NCBI RefSeq assembly: GCF_905209685.1
Contig: NZ_CAJLUB010000046.1
Coordinates: 1-11,845 of the forward strand
Direction of reading: 5' to 3'
Length of the DNA stretch: 11,845 bases
DNA from: an uncultured Veillonella sp.
Lineage (GTDB): Bacteria; Bacillota; Negativicutes; Veillonellales; Veillonellaceae
Shown here piece by piece: positions 1 through 6,818 of this stretch (position 1 is its first letter; every line of letters begins with the position of its first letter). Below the pieces are notes generated by a model. That model did no database searches, had not been told where the DNA came from, and saw only the letters and a list, made by a program, of their open reading frames with translations. A program made the translations under genes and the position numbers.

Positions 1-66
1 CGATAAGCTTAAGTAACCGTTGGAGATTCGAATACTTCGCTTACGATATGTCTTACGACCTTATTT

Positions 67-95
67 AGTATACAGTATGTTCCGTAACTTGTAAA
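67..95 (-). promoter_or_regulatory. Sigma-70-type promoter reading leftward out of the window
   Basis: On the minus strand there is TTTACA (positions 95-90), a 17-nt spacer and TATACT (72-67), each hexamer one base from the vegetative consensus. It lies just beyond the terminator of the ABC operon, where a promoter for the next gene would be expected. Transcription would start near position 60. No start codon with a ribosome binding site is visible in the remaining 60 nt, so the gene it serves lies outside the window. A 7-bp direct repeat (CTTACGA at 40-46 and 52-58) falls just downstream of the predicted start. Confidence 0.55.
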
Positions 96-104
96 GATAT
101 ATCA

Positions 105-131
105 TAAATAAAAGAGGGCCACAGCCCTCTT
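105..131 (-). terminator. Intrinsic terminator of the ABC transporter operon
   Basis: A perfect 8-bp stem (AAGAGGGC at 112-119 pairing with GCCCTCTT at 124-131) closes a 4-nt loop, only 3 nt after the TAG stop of the ATPase gene. On the minus strand the stem runs into the T-rich tract TTATTTAT. This is a textbook rho-independent terminator ending the four-gene importer operon. The opposite strand also has a moderately T-rich 3' side (CTACTATTTT), so it might also act on transcripts arriving from the left, but no such gene is supported here. Confidence 0.85.
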
Positions 132-134
132 CTA

Positions 135-932
135 CTATTTTGCACCAAGCATCATACGGTCACTTAATGCACCTTCACCAGCTACTTCAAATTTTTGTAA
201 TAAATCAGCAACTGTTAATTTTTTCTTTTCTTCCCCTTTTACATCATAAATAATGCGACCAGCATCCATCATGATGAGGCGATTACCAAAGCGCAATGCA
301 TCACGCATATTATGAGTAATCATAAGAGTTGTCAAATTATGTTCTGACACGAGTTTATCTGTTAATTGCAAAACATTTTCTGCAGTCTTAGGGTCAAGAG
401 CCGCTGTATGTTCGTCTAGCAATAAAAGGTCAGGACGGAGCATAGTAGCCATCAATAATGTAATAGATTGGCGTTGACCACCAGATAATAAGCCCATACG
501 AGCAGACAAACGGTCTTCAAGGCCTAAACCTAATAATGCAAGGCGTTCTTTAAAGAATGCTTGTTCACTATCTTTGAAAGCCCATTTAAGACCTAAGTTT
601 TTACCACGGCGCATAGCAAGAATCAAGTTTTCCTCAATTTGCATATTACCTGCCGTACCAACCATAGGGTCTTGGAATACACGGCCAATGTATTTAGCAC
701 GTTTGTATTCTGGCATTTTTGTAACATCAATATCATTAATAGTAATGGAGCCTTCATCAACTGGGAATACACCAGCGATGGAGTTTAGCAACGTACTTTT
801 ACCAGCACCATTACCACCGATTACAGTACAGAAATCGCCTTCTTCTAAACGAAGATCAATACCTTGAAGAGCAGTTTTTTCATTGATTGTGCCCTTAAAG
901 AAGGTTTTTACCATATTTTTTACTTCTAACAT
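135..932 (-). CDS. ABC transporter ATP-binding protein (TrpXYZ-type importer)
   Basis: This is the cytoplasmic ATPase subunit that would power the importer encoded by the preceding genes. The 265-residue protein has all the ABC landmarks: Walker A GGNGAGKST (39-47), Q-loop FQDP with Gln87, signature LSGGQRQ (149-155), Walker B LLLLDE with Asp173 and Glu174, D-loop ALD, and switch His207 in ITHN. The length is normal for a single-domain ABC ATPase. ATG at 932 is preceded by AAGGAGG with a 5-nt spacer; that site overlaps the TAA of the permease gene 10 nt upstream, so translation is probably coupled. It is the last gene of the operon, followed at once by a hairpin terminator. The family, found with ABC_sub_bind proteins, is associated with tryptophan or other amino acid uptake. 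The actual substrate is not shown by the sequence. Confidence 0.93.
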   Translation of the reverse strand: MLEVKNMVKTFFKGTINEKTALQGIDLRLEEGDFCTVIGGNGAGKSTLLNSIAGVFPVDEGSITINDIDVTKMPEYKRAKYIGRVFQDPMVGTAGNMQIEENLILAMRRGKNLGLKWAFKDSEQAFFKERLALLGLGLEDRLSARMGLLSGGQRQSITLLMATMLRPDLLLLDEHTAALDPKTAENVLQLTDKLVSEHNLTTLMITHNMRDALRFGNRLIMMDAGRIIYDVKGEEKKKLTVADLLQKFEVAGEGALSDRMMLGAK

Positions 933-937
933 AGTGT

Positions 938-944
938 CCTCCTT
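938..944 (-). promoter_or_regulatory. Strong ribosome binding site of the ATPase gene, overlapping the permease stop
   Basis: AAGGAGG on the minus strand lies 5 nt before the ATPase ATG and shares bases with the permease TAA stop (945-943). Ribosomes terminating on the permease would sit directly on this site, which favours coupled synthesis of the two subunits. Confidence 0.8.
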
Positions 945-1815
945 AACGAGCCAACCATTTTGCTTTCAATGTAGGCAAGGAAAGCGCGATGGCAACAAGA
1001 ATAGCAGTGAATAATTTCAAATCGTTTGGTGGCATACCCATATAGAGTACAGCCGCAATAACGATACGATATACGATAGAACCAAGTACTACAGCAATGA
1101 GGCTACGTACGAAGGATTTTGTACCAAATACAACCTCACCAATAATTACGGAAGCCAAGCCGATTACGATAGTACCAATACCCATACCTACATCGGCAAA
1201 ACCTTGGAATTGACCGATCAATGCACCAGACATACCAACAAAACCGTTGGAAATCAAAAGACCAAGAACGATCATGTTGTCTGTGTTTACGCCTTGAGCG
1301 CGAATCATTTGAGGATTAACACCTGTTGCACGTAAAGCTGTACCAATTTCTGTACCGAAGAACCAGAATAGTAATAAGCAAACTACAACAGCTACGATGA
1401 TACCTACGATAGCTGCAGACCACATATTTGCTGTATGAAGTACACTACCGATAATTGTATAAATTGTATCCATACGAAGCAAAGATACGTTAGCTTTACC
1501 CATAATATGAAGATTAATGGAGTATAAAGCAATCATTGTTAAGATACCAGCTAATAATGCAGGAATCTTCAATTTTGTATGAATCCATCCTGTCACAGCA
1601 CCAGCAGCCATACCGCCAATGCCGGCAATCAAAATAGAAAGAATTGGGTTCATACCACTAGTAATTAAAATTGCGGAAATAGCCGCTCCCATTGGGAACG
1701 TACCTTCTACGGTTAAGTCAGCCACATCTAATACACGGAAGGTGATGAATACACCAACCGCTAACAAAGACCATAAAAGGCCTGTTGTTATGGTGCCTAC
1801 CACTAAATCTAACAT
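943..1815 (-). CDS. ABC transporter permease (BPD_transp_2-like, TrpY-type)
   Basis: This inner-membrane permease would form the translocation path of the importer. The roughly 290-residue protein is almost wholly hydrophobic, with about eight predicted membrane segments, for example residues 7-29, 43-66, 86-106, 135-154, 182-204, 213-231, 238-260 and 268-284. The stretch around GTALRATGVNP to SGALIGQ (159-203) resembles the cytoplasmic coupling loop of the branched-chain amino acid/TrpY permease group. The longest open frame begins with TTG at 1818, but ATG at 1815 is one codon later and sits 6 nt after a GAGGAG ribosome binding site, whereas TTG is only 3 nt from it. I therefore chose the ATG. 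The gene starts 11 nt after the first-listed binding protein and ends 10 nt before the ATPase. Confidence 0.9.
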   Translation of the reverse strand: MLDLVVGTITTGLLWSLLAVGVFITFRVLDVADLTVEGTFPMGAAISAILITSGMNPILSILIAGIGGMAAGAVTGWIHTKLKIPALLAGILTMIALYSINLHIMGKANVSLLRMDTIYTIIGSVLHTANMWSAAIVGIIVAVVVCLLLFWFFGTEIGTALRATGVNPQMIRAQGVNTDNMIVLGLLISNGFVGMSGALIGQFQGFADVGMGIGTIVIGLASVIIGEVVFGTKSFVRSLIAVVLGSIVYRIVIAAVLYMGMPPNDLKLFTAILVAIALSLPTLKAKWLAR

Positions 1816-1821
1816 CAAAAT

Positions 1822-1827
1822 CTCCTC
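1822..1827 (-). promoter_or_regulatory. Ribosome binding site deciding the permease start
   Basis: GAGGAG on the minus strand is 6 nt from ATG 1815 but only 3 nt from the alternative TTG at 1818, which supports the ATG. Its edge overlaps the TAG stop of the upstream binding-protein gene (1829-1827). Confidence 0.75.
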
Positions 1828-2807
1828 TATTGTTTCATATCTTTACGAAGTGCTTCAGGAATTGTGATACCTAATTTTTTAGCACGTTCTTCGTTAACAG
1901 TTAACTTAATATCTTTTTGTGTTTCAATGGCTAAATCAGAAATTTTAGCTTCACCAGAAAGCACTTTGGCAGCCATTAAACCAGTTTGATAACCTAATTT
2001 ATAGTAGTCAACAGAATATGTTGCCACACCACCAGTCATTGTCATACCTTCATCGGCAGCAAATACTGGAATTTTAGCAGCATCAGTAATTTGAGCTAAG
2101 TTAGCCATAGCAGATGCCAATACATTATCAGTTGGTGTATAAATAGCTTGTACATCTTGGTTTACAAGATTTGTAGCGGCTTGTTGGATATCATTTACAT
2201 TAGAAACAGTTGCTTCTACAACTGTGATACCTTTAGTAGCTGCATAGGCTTTCATTTTTTCAACTTGAAGTTGGGAGTTGATTTCAGAAGATGTATAAAT
2301 TGCACCAATACGTTTAACATTTGGTACTAATGCAATAATAAGATCAACCTCTTTTTCTACAGGTGTCATATCAGATGTACCAGATACATTGCCACCTGGA
2401 TGTTCGTTAGATTGAACGAGTTTTGCTGTAACGTAGTCTGTAATAGCAGTACCCATGATAGGAATATCATGAGATGCGTTTGCCATAGTTTGTGCTGCTG
2501 GCGTTGCAATGGCTAATACTAAATCTTTTTTATCAGATACAAAGCGTTGAGCAATACTATTCAAATTAGATTGGTCAGCTTGAGCATTTTGTTGGTCTAA
2601 TTTGATGTTCTCTCCATCTTTATAACCTTTAGATGCAAGGCCATCAACAAAGCCTTTGTTAGCAGCATCAAGGGATGGATGTTCTACCAATTGAATAACG
2701 CCGATTTTCTTTTGATCATTAGTTGCTGTGTTGGAACCGCAACCAGCTACCATTGCCATAATAGAGATAGCACTAAGTGCTACTGCAATACCTTTTTTCC
2801 AGTTCAT
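1827..2807 (-). CDS. ABC transporter substrate-binding lipoprotein, second paralogue (TrpX-like, ABC_sub_bind family)
   Basis: This extracytoplasmic solute receptor of 326 residues would deliver ligand to the permease encoded next. A signal peptide with an early Lys-Lys and a hydrophobic core (about 6-20) ends in a lipobox V-A-G-C, so Cys23 is predicted to be lipidated. The mature part shows the periplasmic-binding type I pattern of ABC_sub_bind proteins: GVIQLVEHPSLD (36-47), IATPAAQ (100-106), NEHPGGNVSGTSD (134-146), YTPTDN (223-228) and SVDYYKLGYQTG (265-276). It has its own AAGGAG site, 6 nt from the ATG, and begins 24 nt after a tandem paralogue with about 70% identical residues by eye. 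The two differ most in the ligand-facing stretch 249-264, here with ADEGMTMTGG. Tryptophan or another amino acid is the family-based guess for the ligand. Confidence 0.92.
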   Translation of the reverse strand: MNWKKGIAVALSAISIMAMVAGCGSNTATNDQKKIGVIQLVEHPSLDAANKGFVDGLASKGYKDGENIKLDQQNAQADQSNLNSIAQRFVSDKKDLVLAIATPAAQTMANASHDIPIMGTAITDYVTAKLVQSNEHPGGNVSGTSDMTPVEKEVDLIIALVPNVKRIGAIYTSSEINSQLQVEKMKAYAATKGITVVEATVSNVNDIQQAATNLVNQDVQAIYTPTDNVLASAMANLAQITDAAKIPVFAADEGMTMTGGVATYSVDYYKLGYQTGLMAAKVLSGEAKISDLAIETQKDIKLTVNEERAKKLGITIPEALRKDMKQ

Positions 2808-2831
2808 ATGTAACTCCTTACCAGTTGTGTA

Positions 2832-3809
2832 TTAAATCATAGTTGCTTTGTTCATCAATTCTTCTGGTAATGTGATGCCCAATTTTTGTAATTTATCTTT
2901 ACTTACAACTAATTTAAATTCTTTTTGCATTTCAATAGGCATATCTTCAATTTTAGCTTCACCGGTTAAAATTTTAGCTGCCATTAAACCTGTTTGGTAT
3001 CCAAGTTTGTAGTAATCTACGGACAAGGACATTACAGCACCACCTTTTACGTGGTTATCTTCGCCGCCAAACACAGGAATTTTTGCTGGGTCGGTAATCG
3101 CTACAAGATTGCTCATCGCAGAAGCTACAACATTATCTGTTGGTACATAAATTGCATCAACATGTTGAGATACAAGATTTTGTGCTGCTTGTTGAATATC
3201 GTTTACATTAGAAACGGTAACCTCTTCAACCTTGATACCTTTTGTAGCTGCATACGCTTTCATTTTCTCGACTTGAATTTGAGAGTTTACTTCACTAGAG
3301 CTATAAATAGTACCAATTGTCTTAGCATTTGGTAATACTTTTAAAATTAAATCAACTTGTTGTTCTACTGGGTTCATATCGGATGTACCAGATACATTAC
3401 CACCTGGATGTTCATTAGATTTAACAAGTTTAGCTGCTTCATAATCAGTAATTGCAGTACCCAAGATTGGAATATCGTGAGTTGCATTTGCCATAGATTG
3501 AGCTGCTGGTGTTGCAATGGCTAAAATTAAGTTTTTACGATCAGATACAAAACGCTGTGCAATGCTGTTCAAATTAGATTGATCTGCTTGTGCATTTTGT
3601 TGGTCAAAGGTGATTTTATCAGCTAAGCCCTTTTCTTTTAAAGCATCAACAAAACCTTTGTTTGCTGCATCTAGTGCAGGATGTTCTACCAGTTGTACTA
3701 CGCCAACCTTGTATTCACCATTAGATGTTGTTCCATTGGAGCCACAGCCTGTGAATGCCATCAATGCTGCCGCCGTGAGCGCTAGGGCAATACCTTTTTT
3801 TAAATTCAT
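2832..3809 (-). CDS. ABC transporter substrate-binding lipoprotein, first paralogue (TrpX-like, ABC_sub_bind family)
   Basis: This is the promoter-proximal gene of the importer operon, a 325-residue extracytoplasmic binding lipoprotein. The signal peptide (Lys4-Lys5, hydrophobic 6-18) ends with F-T-G-C, giving lipid-modified Cys22. Family landmarks are GVVQLVEHPALD (36-47), IATPAAQ (98-104), NEHPGGNVSGTSD (132-144), YVPTDN (221-226) and SVDYYKLGYQTG (263-274). Where the paralogue has an acidic Asp-Glu-Gly pocket segment, this copy reads GGEDNHVKGGAVMS (248-261), and it is two residues shorter near position 64. That suggests a different ligand range for the same permease and ATPase. ATG 3809 follows an AGGAAGG site. 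A near-consensus promoter lies about 40 nt upstream, leaving a short leader with no room for a riboswitch or T-box. Confidence 0.92.
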   Translation of the reverse strand: MNLKKGIALALTAAALMAFTGCGSNGTTSNGEYKVGVVQLVEHPALDAANKGFVDALKEKGLADKITFDQQNAQADQSNLNSIAQRFVSDRKNLILAIATPAAQSMANATHDIPILGTAITDYEAAKLVKSNEHPGGNVSGTSDMNPVEQQVDLILKVLPNAKTIGTIYSSSEVNSQIQVEKMKAYAATKGIKVEEVTVSNVNDIQQAAQNLVSQHVDAIYVPTDNVVASAMSNLVAITDPAKIPVFGGEDNHVKGGAVMSLSVDYYKLGYQTGLMAAKILTGEAKIEDMPIEMQKEFKLVVSKDKLQKLGITLPEELMNKATMI

Positions 3810-3848
3810 GGGGATTTCCTTCCTATCTGCAATGACTATAATACATCT

Positions 3849-3877
3849 ATTATAAACAAATTTCTTTACTACATCAA
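3849..3877 (-). promoter_or_regulatory. Sigma-70-type promoter of the ABC importer operon
   Basis: The minus strand has TTGATG (3877-3872), a 17-nt spacer and a perfect TATAAT (3854-3849). The start point would be near 3842, giving a leader of about 32 nt before the ATG at 3809. It is the best promoter in the window and marks the beginning of the four-gene importer operon. Its -35 box lies inside a 14-bp inverted repeat. Confidence 0.8.
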
Positions 3878-3882
3878 TGTAG
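3869..3882. promoter_or_regulatory. Perfect inverted repeat over the -35 box, candidate operator
   Basis: CTACAT-CA-ATGTAG is a perfect 6+2+6 inverted repeat that fully covers the -35 hexamer (3872-3877). A dimeric repressor bound here would exclude RNA polymerase, so substrate-responsive repression is a reasonable inference. I do not recognise the regulator; no regulator gene is present in the window. Confidence 0.5.
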
Positions 3883-3903
3883 CAGATTAAAGTATTTTAC
3901 ATT

Positions 3904-3932
3904 TGTCCATTTATAGGACACATAAAAATGTG
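3904..3932 (-). other. Two small competing stem-loops after the acidic-protein gene
   Basis: In the 131-nt gap between the 125-residue gene and the importer operon, minus-strand RNA can form CACAT/ATGTG (3932-3919, 4-nt loop) or TGTCC/GGACA (3920-3904, 7-nt loop). The two share bases and cannot form together. Neither has a good GC stem plus T tract, so they are at most a weak terminator. The rest of the gap holds the promoter and its inverted repeat. Confidence 0.3.
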
Positions 3933-3940
3933 AAATCCTC

Positions 3941-4318
3941 TTATTTTTCAAGTGATGCTAACATGTCTTCTGTTAGCTCATTAGCCGCTAAAATATAATC
4001 TTTAAGCGTCCCCTTATCGAGAGCGACCTTCATAACAGGAACTTCAAATGGGTCAAGGATGACACACATTAAAATTTCACCTGTTACATAATACCCAACA
4101 ACAGCTTCCCCTTCTTCAGGATCTAATGTTTCACGTTTTACCATTACACAATAAGGTTTCATTACCTGTGCTGCAGCTTCTGCCACCTCTTCACGATTAG
4201 CAATATACTCTTCTGCCTTTGTTTCAGGAATATCAAAGATATCGACCTTTACCGTCTTAACCTCTGTAGCCTCTCCCTTAGCTGCCTCTATAGCTGCACC
4301 TAAATCTGTTTGCTTCAT
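3941..4318 (-). CDS. Small acidic protein of unknown function
   Basis: I do not recognise this 125-residue protein. It has no signal peptide and no membrane segment, so it should be cytosolic. It is very acidic: about 18 Glu and 8 Asp against 11 Lys and 2 Arg. The N-terminal half (residues 8-53) looks helical and Ala/Glu-rich. A more hydrophobic core follows, with alternating strand-like stretches at 56-61 (CVMVKR region), 72-90 (AVVGYYVTGEILMCVILDP) and 94-100, then a helical tail with ANELTEDMLASLEK (112-125). It has two Cys (57 and 85) but no metal-binding pattern. ATG 4318 follows GAGG with a 5-nt spacer. The gene lies 50 nt downstream of the M18 aminopeptidase on the same strand, separated by a hairpin, so it is probably co-transcribed with it. 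Coding is supported by the clean ribosome binding site and gene-like composition. Confidence 0.75.
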   Translation of the reverse strand: MKQTDLGAAIEAAKGEATEVKTVKVDIFDIPETKAEEYIANREEVAEAAAQVMKPYCVMVKRETLDPEEGEAVVGYYVTGEILMCVILDPFEVPVMKVALDKGTLKDYILAANELTEDMLASLEK

Positions 4319-4339
4319 ATATACCTCACATAGAATGGA

Positions 4340-4358
4340 CTTTCACCATTGGTGAAAG
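4340..4358 (-). repeat. Intercistronic stem-loop between the aminopeptidase and acidic-protein genes
   Basis: CTTTCACC (4340-4347) and GGTGAAAG (4351-4358) form a perfect 8-bp stem with a 3-nt loop, 10 nt after the aminopeptidase stop. The minus-strand sequence that follows (TCCATTCTATG) is not a T tract, so this does not look like an efficient intrinsic terminator. It may protect the upstream transcript end or lower expression of the downstream gene. Confidence 0.6.
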
Positions 4359-4368
4359 CCCCATAAAT

Positions 4369-5760
4369 TTAGATTGATTCATCTGCTGCATTTAAGAATG
4401 CAACGTAGCATTGTTTAGCCTCGTAAATATCGGCTTTGGATGTAACCTCCCATGGAGCATGCATGCTAAGCACGGCTACGCCACAGTCGATAACATTCAT
4501 ACCGTATAAGGCCATGATATACGCAATGGTACCACCACCGCCAAGGTCAACCTTACCAAGCTCTGCAGTTTGATATGTTACATTGTTAGATTCCATGACA
4601 CGACGAATAAAGCCCATATATTCAGCATTCGCATCATTGGAACCAGATTTACCACGAGAACCAGTAAATTTATTGAACACAACACCCATACCTAGGTAAG
4701 ATGCATTTTTCTTTTCGAAAGCAGATGCATATAGCGGGTCATAACCGGCACTAACATCGGAAGATAACATACGAGAATTTCCCAATGTACGTCGTACACT
4801 TACAGAATTAGGTTTGCCCATTAGGGTAAGCACTTCTGCTACTGCATTTTCAAAGAAGCGAGATTGCATACCTGTAGCTCCCACAGAACCAATTTCCTCT
4901 TTATCTACAAGCAAACAACAAGTTGTACGTTTTACATTGTCTACTTCAAGCATAGCCACTAAAGATGTATACGCACAAACGCGATCATCTTGACCATAAG
5001 CCATAACCATAGAACGGTCAAAGCCCATATCACGAGCCTTGCCTGCTGGTACGATCTCGAGTTCTGCAGATAATAAATCACGTTCTACAAAGCCATATTC
5101 TTTTTCAAGAAGGTTATTAATAAATTTAGTAACCCCTTCTTTTTCTTCATCTTTTACAGGACGGCTACCAATAAGTAAATCGAGGGCCTCCCCTTCAATT
5201 ACCTTCGCTGCATTCTTTTGCATTTGTTCTTGTCCCAAATGAGGTAACAAATCTGTAATGCAGAATACAGGATCATTTTCCTTATCGCCAATATTAATGT
5301 TGATACGTGTACCATCTGTTTTAACTACTACGCCATGAATAGCGAGAGGCATGGCAACCCAATGGTATTTCTTAATGCCCCCATAATAATGGGTATCCCA
5401 AAATACTAAATTACTATCTTCATATTGTGGGTTTTGCTTTACATCGATACGTGGAGAGTCAATATGAGCACCTAAAATATTCATACCAAATTCAATATCA
5501 TCGGTACCAATGTTAAACAAAGCAATGGATTTATCCATATGTGTGTAATAAATCTTGTCACCTGCTTTAATTGGTGTATTGGATTTAATAATATCTTTTA
5601 AGTTTACATATCCTTTAGCTTCTGCAAATTCAACAGCTTGTACAACGCATTCACGTTCTGTTTTACCATTATCTAAAAATTGACGATATGTATCACTTAA
5701 GGCATATACCTTTTCCATTGTGGCATCATCATAATTATGCCAAGCATATTTACGTTCCAT
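4369..5760 (-). CDS. M18 family metallo-aminopeptidase
   Basis: This is a cytosolic aminopeptidase of the M18 family (aspartyl aminopeptidase/aminopeptidase I group), which removes N-terminal residues from peptides with a two-metal centre. The 463-residue length is normal for the bacterial members. The expected ligands are visible: His99 and Asp101 in GAHIDSPR, Asp258/259 in GQDDR, Glu288-Glu289 in DKEEIGSVGATG (catalytic base and metal ligand), Asp335 in SSDVSAGYDP, and His434 in SMHAPWE. There is no signal peptide. ATG 5760 is preceded by AAAGGA with 6 nt spacing. The gene lies 70 nt downstream of the exonuclease gene, with no clear promoter in the gap. M42 or M20 peptidases are less likely because the SMHAPWE and KEEIGS contexts are typical of M18. 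Acidic or general N-terminal preference cannot be told from sequence. Confidence 0.92.
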   Translation of the reverse strand: MERKYAWHNYDDATMEKVYALSDTYRQFLDNGKTERECVVQAVEFAEAKGYVNLKDIIKSNTPIKAGDKIYYTHMDKSIALFNIGTDDIEFGMNILGAHIDSPRIDVKQNPQYEDSNLVFWDTHYYGGIKKYHWVAMPLAIHGVVVKTDGTRININIGDKENDPVFCITDLLPHLGQEQMQKNAAKVIEGEALDLLIGSRPVKDEEKEGVTKFINNLLEKEYGFVERDLLSAELEIVPAGKARDMGFDRSMVMAYGQDDRVCAYTSLVAMLEVDNVKRTTCCLLVDKEEIGSVGATGMQSRFFENAVAEVLTLMGKPNSVSVRRTLGNSRMLSSDVSAGYDPLYASAFEKKNASYLGMGVVFNKFTGSRGKSGSNDANAEYMGFIRRVMESNNVTYQTAELGKVDLGGGGTIAYIMALYGMNVIDCGVAVLSMHAPWEVTSKADIYEAKQCYVAFLNAADESI

Positions 5761-5830
5761 AATCTATCCTTTCTATAAGCTCACAGTTTAACCATTACGG
5801 CTCTATCATTGTGAACCTGTATTAACAACA

Positions 5831-6814
5831 TTATTTTTGGCGGTCCTTTTCCAGTTCCGCCCTGCGAAATTCTAAATATTTTCGCTCTTTTTCTCGATTA
5901 ATTTCAGACTTCTGAGTATATAGAGAACGAATTTCGTCCGTACAATGGGTCAATACCTTTGTAACGTAGAATTTGGTACTACCAGACTTAATCGTATATT
6001 TTCCAACTTTAAGTTGCACTGCAAAATCGCCGTGTTTCGGACAAACGCCGATGGCGAGATGCTTGTCCCCTTGTAATCGTTCAGGCCTAGTCATTTCTAA
6101 CCGTGTCTGACAATATGGACAGAACGATAATCGAACCCGTCTATCATGAACGATACGTTTCTTCTCAGGGAAGTTTTCATACATAAAAAATGTCAGAATC
6201 GGTGGATATAAGAAAGGATTACTGCTTTCCTTTCGAATTTGATCATAATGTAAAATACCTTGTGGTATATCTAATTTTTGACATATATGTGCCGTAAACA
6301 CAGCATCATGTAACGCATTATGAGCTGATAAATGCTCGGTAGATATATTAAGATCCTCCATGGCATGCGCTACAGAATACTGTTGACTTGTACCATATCG
6401 TTGATAGGAGTAAATCATCTGTGCATCAACCCATTGATCATAAGATAGAGCTTTCATCCTATGAAGCATCAGGTTTTCACGCAATATGAGAATGTCATCA
6501 GAACCCCAAGATAACAGCATATACTCATCACCACACCAGTTTTGAAAGTACTGCATAGCAGTCTTAAATGGTACACCATGATCGAGCTCTCGAGATGTAA
6601 TACCAGTTAATTCACGGACATGTTTATGCATCCGTGGCAGATATTGTGGTTTGATGAACATTGTAAAATGATCTACAATGTCCATCTTTTCATTCAGTTT
6701 TACCGCTCCGATTTGAATGATTTCCCCTGTTAACGGCATTTTTGTGCGCTTCATAAAGCTAATATCGTTGCTATAGGGCTGATTCCACTCTAAATCAAAT
6801 ACAATATAGTTCAT
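5831..6814 (-). CDS. DEDDh 3'-5' exonuclease with C-terminal zinc-finger-like segment (KapD-like)
   Basis: This is a predicted 3'-5' exonuclease of the DnaQ/RNase T superfamily acting on DNA or RNA ends in the cytosol. The 327-residue protein has Exo I FDLEWN with Asp7 and Glu9, GEIIQIGAV (30-38), Exo II around SWGSDD (Asp106/107), and Exo III HNALHDA with His165 and Asp170, so all four catalytic acids and the His are present. The N-terminal 185 residues match the KapD/ERI-1-like branch. The C-terminal part adds a likely zinc site, CPYC (232-235) with CPKH (258-261), and a Lys/Arg/Glu-rich helical tail (300-327). The start at 6814 has no good ribosome binding site; it lies only 4 nt after the stop of the preceding glycosyltransferase gene, which suggests coupled translation. 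KapD was named as an inhibitor of the KinA sporulation pathway in Bacillus; that role need not apply here. Confidence 0.88.
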   Translation of the reverse strand: MNYIVFDLEWNQPYSNDISFMKRTKMPLTGEIIQIGAVKLNEKMDIVDHFTMFIKPQYLPRMHKHVRELTGITSRELDHGVPFKTAMQYFQNWCGDEYMLLSWGSDDILILRENLMLHRMKALSYDQWVDAQMIYSYQRYGTSQQYSVAHAMEDLNISTEHLSAHNALHDAVFTAHICQKLDIPQGILHYDQIRKESSNPFLYPPILTFFMYENFPEKKRIVHDRRVRLSFCPYCQTRLEMTRPERLQGDKHLAIGVCPKHGDFAVQLKVGKYTIKSGSTKFYVTKVLTHCTDEIRSLYTQKSEINREKERKYLEFRRAELEKDRQK

Positions 6815-6818
6815 ATGT

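Noticed and set aside
3..68. Short plus-strand open frame running from the edge to a TAG at 66-68, rich in aromatic residues, which could be the tail of a gene entering from the left.
   Set aside because: Only 21 codons are visible with no recognisable motif, and its stop overlaps a good minus-strand promoter. The promoter reading is better supported.
574..867. Plus-strand open frame of 97 codons opposite the ATPase gene.
   Set aside because: It is the antisense shadow of a gene with all ABC motifs, with no ribosome binding site and no family-like sequence.
3810..3848. Possible T-box or other riboswitch leader for the importer operon, as in many Firmicutes trpXYZ operons.
   Set aside because: The leader from the predicted start is only about 32 nt, with no stem-loop or T-box sequence.
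1619..3855. Several plus-strand open frames of 60-113 codons opposite the permease and the two binding-protein genes.
   Set aside because: They are shadows of strongly supported genes; similar antisense frames opposite both paralogues simply reflect the duplicated sense sequence.
5781..5814. TCACA and TGTGA 5-bp arms in the gap before the aminopeptidase, recalling a CRP-like site.
   Set aside because: The arms are separated by 24 nt and in the wrong orientation for a CRP box; no convincing promoter could be built in this 70-nt gap.
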